The notes beneath the pieces are model-generated. The model was not told the origin of the DNA. It saw only the letters and a program-made list of their open reading frames with translations, and did not search any database. A DNA stretch of 64,000 bases from Pseudomonas sivasensis (GTDB lineage: Bacteria; Pseudomonadota; Gammaproteobacteria; Pseudomonadales; Pseudomonadaceae): the NCBI RefSeq assembly GCF_013778505.1, contig NZ_JAAOWU010000021.1, forward strand, positions 29,870 to 93,869, read 5' to 3'. Shown here piece after piece: positions 54,401-61,037 of this stretch. The translations under genes and the position numbers were made by a program. Numbering within the stretch: the stretch's first letter is position 1; each line of letters begins with the position of its first letter.

Positions 54401-55113
54401 TGGATGATTACCCAGCCAACCGCTTGTTACTGGCTCGACAACTGAGTTTTCTGGGGCATCGCATCACTTCGGCAGAGGACGGTGCACAAGGATTTGCACT
54501 GTGGCAGGCCGGACATTTTGATGGCGTGATCACCGATTGCAATATGCCCTTCAAGGACGGTTACGCGTTGGCGCGTGACATTCGTGCACAAGAGCACCAG
54601 CTTGGGTTGACGCCGTGCCTGTTACTTGGGTTCACCGCCAACGCACTGCCGCAAGAGGCTGAACGCTGCCGGCAAGCAGGCATGGACGGTTGCCTGTTTA
54701 AACCTACCGGCCTTGAGGACTTGCGCTTGGCCTTGGCATCACGGACCGCCGGAGTCGCCACGGATAACGCCGGAGCAGCGTTTGATTTAAGCCCGCTGCT
54801 CACGCTGACGCAGGGCGATGACGATGCTCTCAGCGAGCTGCTGACGCCTTTGCTGGACAGCCTCGAAGAGGACCGTGCTTTGCTGTCGACGCTGAAAGGG
54901 CAAGGCGCTTTCGCCAAGCTTCACGACCTGGCTCATCGTGTCAAAGGAGGCGCGCGCTTGGTCAAGGCTGAAGTGCTGACCTCCTGCTGCGAGACCTTGG
55001 AGGGCGCATGTGAGCGGCGTGATAGGGGGGCGTTGGACGCTGCAGTTGAGTCCGTAGACGCGGCCATCGAACAGTTGCAGCACAGCCTGAGTCGTTATGG
55101 CAATCAGGCTTGA
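51496..55113 (+). CDS. BvgS/EvgS-like unorthodox hybrid histidine kinase
   Basis: 1205 residues. Signal peptide (about 1-25), two periplasmic Venus-flytrap (SBP_bac_3) domains (about 45-270 and 290-510), a membrane segment (about 540-560), PAS (about 575-690), HisKA with His725 (TMSHEIRTPMNAV), HATPase (LLGNAIKFT, EDSGIGIS, SGSGLGLVIS), receiver with Asp1014 (DGVITDCNMPFKDG), and Hpt with His1147 (HDLAHRVKGGARLV). The phosphorelay is His-Asp-His to the adjacent response regulator. The ligand of the flytrap domains is unknown; in BvgS, nicotinate and sulfate modulate activity. Confidence 0.94.
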   Translation: MITSRLAKHAAILLMGLLPWAAMAIEAPRDLRLLGHSTFANPSVVLDEADWRWLRERRTLSMGVSAPDFAPFDLSSNNDELEGITADYAALVAQALNVSIDVKRYDTRDEVIDALKAGEVDFVGSANGYEAADSELVLSRSYANDQPALVTRAGESQALKADLSGKRVAMLYHYMQPDAVQTFYPNAQLLLFASAFEAIGAVAFGQADVYLGDAISTRYLINKNHLNNVRMADFSALEVNPFGFAFAKDNTRLLGIINAALADVPASQQLEILRRWSAGGSGFLEADQLRLSESEQRWLEKNPRVKIAVLDKFVPLSFFNGQGQFEGLSAEVLSRISLRTGLKFDVERGSSLPAQIDQASAGRVDMLAVVTPSAERSEKIRFTRPYLSNPYVLVVRADDEQLVTLEDMPGKRLAIVSGDSLVAQIAKDYPNIGFVDAQNPEQAMEWVANGSVDATAVSLISARYMIARHYLKRLRITSTVGREPARITFGVNRSELELYSILDKALLSISPEEMDELTNHWRSEIIIEDNYWMRHRNMIIQGFGLAALLLLVTLGWVFYLRNLIRKRAQAERALSDQMRFMSVLIDGTPHPIYVRDRLGRLMACNNAYLDVFGFKLEDVIGKTVVETDTGNPPQARSFHADYLRLMELGEPQIHDRVLKVPGGGVLTIYQWMLPYRDSNGSVVGMIAGWVDVSERQRLLRQLQEAKEEADAANRAKTTFLATMSHEIRTPMNAVIGMIELALKNAEQGRADRDALEVASVASRGMLELIGDILDIARIESGHLSLSLEPANLHELLASVARVFEGLARDKGLLLRVELDPLIDRPVIVDPLRFKQVVSNLLGNAIKFTASGQVSLGAQGVPVLDSDQLNVRLWVEDSGIGISAEDQQRLFNPFIQCSNNEQPGRSGSGLGLVISRNLCEMMGGQLHLSSVLGKGTRVDVTLALAMTTALPVSAPVPHIPPARGLNILVVDDYPANRLLLARQLSFLGHRITSAEDGAQGFALWQAGHFDGVITDCNMPFKDGYALARDIRAQEHQLGLTPCLLLGFTANALPQEAERCRQAGMDGCLFKPTGLEDLRLALASRTAGVATDNAGAAFDLSPLLTLTQGDDDALSELLTPLLDSLEEDRALLSTLKGQGAFAKLHDLAHRVKGGARLVKAEVLTSCCETLEGACERRDRGALDAAVESVDAAIEQLQHSLSRYGNQA

Positions 55114-55247
55114 CTGAGGAGGAGGGCCATTCGGTTGATTTGGGAGAACTCCTACGCGAAGCGGGAATATGCCTGATTTTGTCTTCGGGATATGTCTGGA
55201 AAATAGGCGGCGCTCACTGACGAGCGCTGCCTGCCCAGGTGTTTGCC

Positions 55248-55670
55248 ATGCCGAACAAAGCACTGACCATCCTGATTGCTGATGAACAACACCTGCAACG
55301 GTTGTACATCGAAAAAATGCTCAATCAGTTGGGGTACCACCGGATCGTGCCGGTACAAACCTTCGAAGAAGTCCAGATACTCACGGCTATCCCAGCCGAA
55401 CCCTTTGACGTGCTGATTATCAGCGCGGGTTTGATAACCCATGGCTGCGGGCCCCAGCCCCAGGTGCGCCATGTACTGGTCTACGATCACCTGGATTTGG
55501 GGGCACCCTGCGGCGCAACATCGGCGGTGGTGGTACGGCTTCCCGGTGTGCCGGACAACGTTAATCTCGAACATTTCATGGACATTATCGACCCACCCGA
55601 GGCCACGGTCGGCCTGCGGGTGTTGCCGTGGCTGCGCGAATTATCGCGCAAAACGGTGGCGGGGGTTTAG
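55248..55670 (+). CDS. Receiver-like protein lacking the phospho-acceptor Asp
   Basis: 140 residues starting MPNKALTILIADEQHLQRLYIEKMLNQLGYHRI, clearly receiver-like. The acidic pair is Asp12-Glu13, but the phospho-acceptor place after FDVLII is Ser59 (ISAGL), and the conserved K region is not evident (VVVRLPGVPDN). A pseudo-receiver, probably signalling by binding rather than phosphorylation. It lies 134 bases after the BvgS-like gene, same strand. The stop overlaps the convergent aldo-keto reductase stop by four bases. An ATG at 55239 would add three residues. Confidence 0.75.
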   Translation: MPNKALTILIADEQHLQRLYIEKMLNQLGYHRIVPVQTFEEVQILTAIPAEPFDVLIISAGLITHGCGPQPQVRHVLVYDHLDLGAPCGATSAVVVRLPGVPDNVNLEHFMDIIDPPEATVGLRVLPWLRELSRKTVAGV

Positions 55671-56485
55671 TCCCACTTCGGCGCGATGCCCTTGGGGCTG
55701 GTCAAGCGGTGGCCACGTTCCAGCCCGGCAATCTGCGCCATATCGGCAGGGCTCAAGGTCAGCTGCATGGCCTTGAGGTTGCTTTCCAGATTGGCGTGGT
55801 TGGTTGACGATGGGATGACCGCGTAACCCAACTGCATGGCCCAGGCCAGGGCGACTTGTGCCGGGGTGGCTTCGTGGTGCTCCGCGATCTGCTGGATCAC
55901 GGGATCTTTGAGCACTTCGCCGTAAGCCAGAGTCATGTATGAGGTGATCTGGATACCGTTGGCGGTGGCAAAATCCACGACGTGCTGGTTTTGCAGGTAG
56001 GGGTGCAGTTCGATTTGGTTGGTAGCGATGTGCTCGGCGCCCACGGCTGCGATGGCCTGCTTCATCAGGTCGATGGTGAAGTTGGAAATACCAATCTGGC
56101 GCGTCAGGCCCATGCGTTTGGCTTCCAGCAACTGCCCCATGAACTCGGCGACGGGCACTTGGTCTTCCGGCGATGGCCAGTGGATCAGGGTCAGGTCCAG
56201 GTAATCGGTCTTGAGCTTGCGCAGGCTTTCCTTGAGGCTTGGGATCAGTTGGCCTTCGGCGAAATTGGCGATCCAGATCTTGCTGGTGATAAACAGCTCA
56301 TCCCTTGGGATGCCACTGTCGGCGATAGCTTGGCCGACGTCTGCTTCGTTCTCGTAGATTTGCGCGGTGTCGATGGCGCGGTAGCCCAGTTCAAGGCCGG
56401 TGCTGACGGAGTCGATCACCACTTGGCCTTGCAGGCGAAAGGTGCCGAGGCCGAAGGCGGGGACTTTTTGCGTGAGGATAGACAT
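55667..56485 (-). CDS. dkgB: Aldo/keto reductase, DkgB-like
   Basis: 272 residues. ELGYRAIDTAQIYENEADVGQAI (catalytic Asp/Tyr), LDLTLIHWPSP (His), QIGISNFTIDLMKQA, and NQIELHPYLQNQ; NADPH site near VIPSSTNHANLESN. Closest in pattern to DkgB (2,5-diketo-gluconate reductase B / methylglyoxal reductase). Reduces a carbonyl with NADPH. ATG 56485 after GGAGTTACTG; an upstream extension is unlikely. Confidence 0.88.
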   Translation of the reverse strand: MSILTQKVPAFGLGTFRLQGQVVIDSVSTGLELGYRAIDTAQIYENEADVGQAIADSGIPRDELFITSKIWIANFAEGQLIPSLKESLRKLKTDYLDLTLIHWPSPEDQVPVAEFMGQLLEAKRMGLTRQIGISNFTIDLMKQAIAAVGAEHIATNQIELHPYLQNQHVVDFATANGIQITSYMTLAYGEVLKDPVIQQIAEHHEATPAQVALAWAMQLGYAVIPSSTNHANLESNLKAMQLTLSPADMAQIAGLERGHRLTSPKGIAPKWD

Positions 56486-56657
56486 CAGTAACTCCATTAG
56501 GGTTGTAGGCAATGGAGTCAAGTATCCCCTCGTCGTTCCTTCGCAAACACAGTCGAATCCGAAAAGGACTCTTGACTGAATGTCACGAATGGCAAGTGTG
56601 TGGGGGCTGGGGCATGAGGCGCTGTACCCACTGTAGCAGCGCCTTGAACGATCAATC

Positions 56658-57728
56658 TTAAGCGCGCAGGCGCTCGGCAGCCGCTCGCAACAACTGCTCG
56701 GTGGAGGTCCAGCCCAGGCAGCCGTCTGTCACTGACACACCGTATTTCATCGAAGGGCTCAACGGCTGGCAGCCTTCGAACAAATGGCTTTCGAGCATCA
56801 TGCCGATCAGCGAGGTGTCACCCTGCAAGCGTTGCTCCAGCACGTCATTGAAGACGGCCGGCTGACGCAGTGGATCCTTGCCGCTGTTAGCGTGGCTGCA
56901 ATCGACCATGATCCGTGGCATGACCTTGGATTGGGTCAGGCCGTGCTTCACCTCTGCCACGCTCTGAGCATCGTAGTTCGGCCCACGGTGACCACCGCGC
57001 AGCACCAGGTGGGTATCGGGGTTACCTGAGGTCTGAATGATGGCCGGGTGGCCCTGGCTGTCGACGCCGAAGTGACGGTGCGGATGGGACGCCGAACGCA
57101 TGGCGTCACAGGCAATCGCGACGCCGCCGTCGGTGCCGTTCTTGAAGCCCACGGGCATGCCCAGGCCGCTGGCCATTTCGCGGTGGATCTGCGATTCCGT
57201 GGTGCGCGCGCCAATCGCCACCCAGCTGAGCAGGTCATCGAAGTAGCCGGCGGCCATGGGTTGCAGCAGTTCAGTGGCGACGGGCAGGCCCAGGCGTAGC
57301 ATCTCGCGCATCAGTTCGCGTGACAGGGTTAAACCGGTGGCCATGTCATCACTGCCATCCAGGCGAGGATCGTAGGCCAGGCCTTTCCAGCCGATCGTCG
57401 TGCGTGGTTTTTCGACGTAGGCGCGGATCACCAGCAACATCTGGTCACTGACCTCAAGGGCCAGTTTCTTCAGGTTGCGGGCGTATTCCATGGCCGATTC
57501 CGGGTCGTGGATCGAGCATGGGCCGACGATCACCAGCAAGCGGGAATCTTCGCCATTGAGGATGGCGCGCACGGCTTGGCGATGGGCGTGGATCTGTTCA
57601 GTGAGGAACGGGCTGAGGGGCAGTTGGTGCTTGAGCTCAAGGGAGCTGGGCAGACGCTGGGTCAGGGTTTCATTGGCGCAAGTCAGAGCGGCAACGGGTA
57701 GAGCGGCGACGGAGGAGTTCATATTCAT
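56658..57728 (-). CDS. aroF: DAHP synthase (class I, AroFGH type)
   Basis: 356 residues. Condenses phosphoenolpyruvate and erythrose-4-phosphate, the first step to Phe, Tyr and Trp. Signatures: LLVIVGPCSIHDPESAMEYA, RAYVEKPRTTIGWKGL, GFKNGTDGG, DCSHANSGKDP, and GLESHLFEG-type MLESHLFEGCQP. Chosen ATG 57728 (MNMNSSVAAL) has AGGAAG closely upstream; ATG 57722 is the alternative. Which aromatic amino acid inhibits it is not visible from these motifs. Upstream lies an attenuator-like leader with two small ORFs (57770-57922 and 58064-58198). Confidence 0.94.
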   Translation of the reverse strand: MNMNSSVAALPVAALTCANETLTQRLPSSLELKHQLPLSPFLTEQIHAHRQAVRAILNGEDSRLLVIVGPCSIHDPESAMEYARNLKKLALEVSDQMLLVIRAYVEKPRTTIGWKGLAYDPRLDGSDDMATGLTLSRELMREMLRLGLPVATELLQPMAAGYFDDLLSWVAIGARTTESQIHREMASGLGMPVGFKNGTDGGVAIACDAMRSASHPHRHFGVDSQGHPAIIQTSGNPDTHLVLRGGHRGPNYDAQSVAEVKHGLTQSKVMPRIMVDCSHANSGKDPLRQPAVFNDVLEQRLQGDTSLIGMMLESHLFEGCQPLSPSMKYGVSVTDGCLGWTSTEQLLRAAAERLRA

Positions 57729-57769
57729 TGCTTCCTGGTCAAGCGGCGGGCTATTCCCGCGCGCTTGGC

Positions 57770-57922
57770 CTACTGGGGTGTTCGACAATTGGCCGTATCG
57801 GCTACGTGTGTTGGCTTGCCACCAATAGGTGACCGATCGGAGGCGGCAGGCTGTCCCGAGCGGAGCTTGCTAAATCGCCATGCAGTGCAAGTGTCGTAGC
57901 GGTAATAGGTGGCGTAGTTCAT
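57770..57922 (-). CDS. Small ORF between attenuator and aroF
   Basis: 50 codons: MNYATYYRYDTCTAWRFSK ... CRTPQ. It has a strong ribosome site (AAAGGAATC, 8 bases before ATG 57922) and a Tyr-rich start (Tyr at 3, 6, 7 and 9, Trp15, Phe17). It lies downstream of the terminator hairpin and ends 41 bases before aroF, so it would be translated only on read-through transcripts. No family known; could be a second regulatory leader peptide or a small protein. Confidence 0.55.
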   Translation of the reverse strand: MNYATYYRYDTCTAWRFSKLRSGQPAASDRSPIGGKPTHVADTANCRTPQ

Positions 57923-57974
57923 GTCGTGATTCCTTTAAGTGTTCTTGACCAAGTTGAAAAGTGTATGGAGGCCT

Positions 57975-58013
57975 GAAAAACAAAACCCCCGGTCGGGGAG
58001 CCGACCGGGGGTT
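57975..58013 (-). terminator. Attenuator terminator of the aroF leader
   Basis: On minus: AACCCCCGGTCGG, loop CTCC, CCGACCGGGGGTT, then TTGTTTTTC. Perfect 13-bp stem and U-run. It lies 50 bases after the leader-peptide stop. GGGGT at 58036-58032 can pair with ACCCC (58012-58008) as an antiterminator (inference). Confidence 0.88.
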
Positions 58014-58063
58014 AGATTTCTCTGGTAGGCGACCCCTTGAGTAGTGGGCGCCGATTTCAGGTA

Positions 58064-58198
58064 TCAGGCGCGCCAGTGGCTAAACCAATACCCAAAATAA
58101 AAGCTGACCAGTGCGCTCGAACCGTTCACACGGGTAGCCGACACCGAGCGCTGGGCGCTGGCAGCAGGGCAAACCTGAGTGTGGGTGAGTTGCAACAT
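58064..58198 (-). CDS. Aromatic-rich leader peptide for aroF attenuation
   Basis: 44 codons, ATG 58198 to TGA at 58064-58066. The last third is SFYFGYWFSHWRA: Phe x3, Tyr x2, Trp x2 within ten residues just before the stop. This is the layout of transcription-attenuation leader peptides, where ribosome stalling at scarce charged tRNAs decides whether the downstream terminator forms. All three aromatic amino acids are represented, so it would sense any of them. Followed by the intrinsic terminator and then the DAHP synthase gene. The upstream part (MLQLTHTQVCPAASAQRSVS) is unremarkable. Confidence 0.85.
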   Translation of the reverse strand: MLQLTHTQVCPAASAQRSVSATRVNGSSALVSFYFGYWFSHWRA

Positions 58199-58344
58199 GG
58201 TGTGTCTCCAAATGATGGTCGGAGCTTACTAGAGGCAAGCAGGGAGATTCAATCAGTAATTTCTATTGTGTGGGGGTACTTACGGCTATGGGGTGAGTGC
58301 CGATATGCTGGTCACACTCACATACCGATTGCTTGGACGCGACC

Positions 58345-59094
58345 ATGACTGCCTTCAGCCTTGCTGCTGCTCAATCCATTTCCATTGCGGGCGATGTGCC
58401 GGCCAACATCGAACGCCATCTGGCATTTATGCGTGCTGCAGCGGAGCAGGGGGTGCAATTGCTGGTGTTCCCCGAGCTGTCGTTGACGGGCTATGAGCCG
58501 TCGCTGGCTGCTGAACTGGCGATTGCGCCAGAGGATCGGGTGCTGGCGCCCTTGCGGGAAATGGCGCAGGAGCTGCGACTGACGGCGGTGGTGGGTATGC
58601 CGATCCGACTGGCGCCAGAGGCGGGTGTGTTGATCGGTGCTCTGGTGCTGGGCGCGGACGGCTCCCTGGCGGTCTATACCAAGCAACATCTGCATGACGG
58701 CGAAGAAGCCGCGTTTGTCCCAGGGCAGGGCGGTGCTGTTGTTGAATTTGGGGCTGACCGGATTTCACTGGCGGTGTGTGCAGACTTTTCCCACGCCAGT
58801 CATCCGCGTGCTGCGGCGCAAGTGGGCGCCACTGTCTATGCCGCCGGTGTGCTGATCAGTGAAGGCGGCTACGCAACTGACAGTGCGCTGCTCCAAGGCT
58901 ACGCCGCTGAATATGGCTTGCTGGTGTTGATGGCGAATCATGGTGGGCCTTCGGGTGGCTGGGCCTGCGCGGGTCGCAGTGCGATCTGGGCCGCCGATGG
59001 CAGTTTGCTTGCTGTTGTGCCCGGGGTAGGGAATGCGCTGCTGATCGCGAGTCGCCACGCCGAGCGTTGGACCAGCCAAGTGATAGCTCTGTAA
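58345..59094 (+). CDS. Carbon-nitrogen hydrolase (nitrilase superfamily)
   Basis: 249 residues. Triad: Glu in LLVFPELSLTGYEP, Lys in YTKQHLHDGE, Cys in ISLAVCADFSHASHP. Shorter than typical amidases and with ADFSH instead of the usual Asp-x-x-Phe/Trp-Pro, so a divergent branch with unknown substrate. ATG 58345 is chosen (MTAFSLAAAQSISIAG); a longer frame upstream is unlikely. The GNAT gene starts immediately after its stop codon (TAA-ATG), so the two are co-translated. Confidence 0.86.
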   Translation: MTAFSLAAAQSISIAGDVPANIERHLAFMRAAAEQGVQLLVFPELSLTGYEPSLAAELAIAPEDRVLAPLREMAQELRLTAVVGMPIRLAPEAGVLIGALVLGADGSLAVYTKQHLHDGEEAAFVPGQGGAVVEFGADRISLAVCADFSHASHPRAAAQVGATVYAAGVLISEGGYATDSALLQGYAAEYGLLVLMANHGGPSGGWACAGRSAIWAADGSLLAVVPGVGNALLIASRHAERWTSQVIAL

Positions 59095-59520
59095 ATGGCC
59101 TTTCACCTGCGCGCTGCGACCGACCAGGATCTGCCCTTTGCACGAACGCTGACCCAACAAGCCATGGCCCGCTATTACGTTCAGTACGGGTTGTGGTGGT
59201 CCAACGATGGCTTCGACACCGCGTGGGCAGGTCGGGAAAACTGGCTGATTTGCCGGGACGACACCGTTTTGGGGTTTATCAGTCTGAGCCGTGATAGCCG
59301 GGCGCTCTACATTCGGGAGTTGCATCTGCTCGAAGACTGTCGCGGGATCGGCGCCGGGAGTTGGGTATTGGCGCAGATGACGCTCAAGGCGCAGGTGCTG
59401 GGCCTGTTGCGCCTGACCGTGTTCAAGACGAATCCGGCCAAAAAACTCTATCTGCGTATGGGATTCAATATCGTGGGCGAAGAAGACTACTTCTTGCGAA
59501 TGGAGCGTGTCTGCAGCTAA
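59095..59520 (+). CDS. GNAT family N-acetyltransferase
   Basis: 141 residues: ALYIRELHLLEDCRGIGAGSWVLAQMTLKAQ is the acetyl-CoA-binding motif (R/Q-x-x-G-x-G/A), followed by LRLTVFKTNPAKKLYLRMGFNIVGEEDYFLRME. It starts right at the end of the hydrolase gene. The acceptor is unknown; the pairing suggests both act on a small amine or amide. Confidence 0.88.
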   Translation: MAFHLRAATDQDLPFARTLTQQAMARYYVQYGLWWSNDGFDTAWAGRENWLICRDDTVLGFISLSRDSRALYIRELHLLEDCRGIGAGSWVLAQMTLKAQVLGLLRLTVFKTNPAKKLYLRMGFNIVGEEDYFLRMERVCS

Positions 59521-59555
59521 ACCATGCGTTCAATCCTAATAAGCGCATACTGGCT

Positions 59556-59795
59556 TCAGGAGTTGACTTCCTGATCGGCGTTTTGGCCATCAGCCTCAGA
59601 AAGGATAATCCCTTCTTTCATACCCAAAAGGACCGCTACCTTGTGGGCCTCCCCACGCCGTCCCTTTTTGCGCCCAGCGAGCACTTGATAGGTGGTTGCC
59701 GGATCGACGCCATGTTCTCGAGCGAACGCTTGAACTGACTTGCCTTGGTGTTCCAGCCAGGCCTTGGCTTGTGCTGCGGTACGGATTCCGGGCAT
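59556..59795 (-). CDS. Phage-type DNA-binding protein (BcepMu gp16-like)
   Basis: 79 residues. AQAKAWLEHQGKSVQAFAREHGVDPATTYQVLAGRKKGRRGEAHKVAVLLG is the small helix-turn-helix pattern of the BcepMu gp16 phage-associated family. It is divergent from the XRE gene at 59878 with 82 bases between, like a phage-type regulatory switch, but no other phage genes are near. Confidence 0.72.
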   Translation of the reverse strand: MPGIRTAAQAKAWLEHQGKSVQAFAREHGVDPATTYQVLAGRKKGRRGEAHKVAVLLGMKEGIILSEADGQNADQEVNS

Positions 59796-59877
59796 AGTTC
59801 AAAACCGTTCAAGTTTGTTTAAATAAGGGATGAGAGTGTCACCTCTTGGGGTGTGCCAAACAGGATCATACATCCAA

Positions 59878-60243
59878 ATGAGTGGAATCGGTTTGCGTTT
59901 GAGGCAAGAAAGGGAGCGACTTGGTCTGTCGCAAAAAGTATTTGGTGAAATCGGAGGCGTTGAAGCCAACGCACAAGGTAAATACGAAAGTGGAGGACGT
60001 GCACCTAAAGCGGACTACTTGTCTCGCGTCGCCGCGAGAGGTGTGGATGTGCTGTACGTTTTGACTGGCGCAGCCACGCCGATTCAATTGGAAAACCTGA
60101 GCCACATCGAAGAGAAGGTACTCGGGGATTACCGCGCAATGTTCAAGGAAGACCAGGCTGCGATCCGTCGCCTGACCTCTACTTTGGCCGAGCATTCATC
60201 CTCGATGAATGGAAAAGCCAAGCCAAACCCCCAGGATTCCTGA
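59878..60243 (+). CDS. XRE-family regulator
   Basis: 121 residues from ATG 59878 (MSGIGLRLRQERERLGLSQKVFGEIGGV). The HTH is residues 5-60 (LSQKVFGEIGGVEANAQGKYESGGRAPKADYLSRVAARGVDVLYVLTG), of the type common in prophage repressors and orphan regulators; the C-terminal part is a short helix plus a polar tail. Divergent from the gp16-like gene, so it probably regulates the shared 82-bp region. Precedes gacA by 151 bases. Confidence 0.82.
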   Translation: MSGIGLRLRQERERLGLSQKVFGEIGGVEANAQGKYESGGRAPKADYLSRVAARGVDVLYVLTGAATPIQLENLSHIEEKVLGDYRAMFKEDQAAIRRLTSTLAEHSSSMNGKAKPNPQDS

Positions 60244-60394
60244 CGCTTCGCCCAGCAAATTGAGCCATCCGCCTCCCGGCGGGTGGTCGTCGCTTAACCA
60301 AACTCCATATATATGACGCGTGCAACTAGGTCTGCGCCTTGGTTTTTTGCTAAGGTGTTCGGCAACCTATAAGACCATTTCGCGAGGTGTCTGC

Positions 60395-61036
60395 TTGATT
60401 AGGGTGCTAGTAGTCGATGACCATGATCTCGTTCGTACAGGCATTACACGAATGCTGGCTGACATCGATGGCCTGCAAGTAGTCGGCCAGGCCGAGTCGG
60501 GGGAGGAATCCCTGATTAAGGCCCGGGAGTTGAAACCCGATGTGGTGTTGATGGACGTCAAGATGCCTGGGATCGGCGGTCTTGGTGCAACGACCAAATT
60601 GCTGCGCAGCCATCCGGACATCAAAGTCGTGGTGGTGACTGTGTGCGAGGAAGACCCGTTCCCGACACGTCTGCTGCAGGCTGGTGCTGCGGGTTACCTC
60701 ACTAAAGGGGCAGGCTTGGCGGAAATGGTCCAAGCCATTCGCCTGGTGTTTGCCGGCCAGCGCTACATCAGCCCGCAGATTGCTCAGCAGTTGGCCATCA
60801 AGTCCTTCCAGCCTGTCAGCGACTCGCCGTTTGATGCACTGTCGGAGCGGGAAATCCAGATCGCCTTGATGATCGTCGGTTGCCAGAAGGTCCAGACGAT
60901 CTCCGACAAACTGTGCCTCTCACCCAAGACCGTTAATACCTACCGCTATCGCATTTTCGAGAAGCTCGCCATCAGCAGTGATGTTGAATTGACCCTGCTC
61001 GCGGTGCGCCACGGCATGGTGGACGCCAGCGCCTGA
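60395..61036 (+). CDS. gacA: Global response regulator GacA
   Basis: 213 residues with TTG start at 60395, the known start of gacA in fluorescent pseudomonads; GAGGTG precedes it. Receiver with Asp8-Asp9, phospho-Asp54 (VLMDVKMPGIGG), and a LuxR-type HTH at the C-terminus (DALSEREIQIALMIVGCQKV, CLSPKTVNTYRYRIFEKL). With GacS it activates the small RNAs RsmX/Y/Z and so secondary metabolism, exoenzymes and biofilm. Translation is coupled to uvrC (stop 61036, ATG 61038). Confidence 0.97.
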   Translation: MIRVLVVDDHDLVRTGITRMLADIDGLQVVGQAESGEESLIKARELKPDVVLMDVKMPGIGGLGATTKLLRSHPDIKVVVVTVCEEDPFPTRLLQAGAAGYLTKGAGLAEMVQAIRLVFAGQRYISPQIAQQLAIKSFQPVSDSPFDALSEREIQIALMIVGCQKVQTISDKLCLSPKTVNTYRYRIFEKLAISSDVELTLLAVRHGMVDASA

Positions 61037-61037
61037 C

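Noticed and set aside
59521..60394. Prophage or pyocin cluster
   Set aside because: Only two small regulators are present; no structural, lysis or integrase gene is seen.
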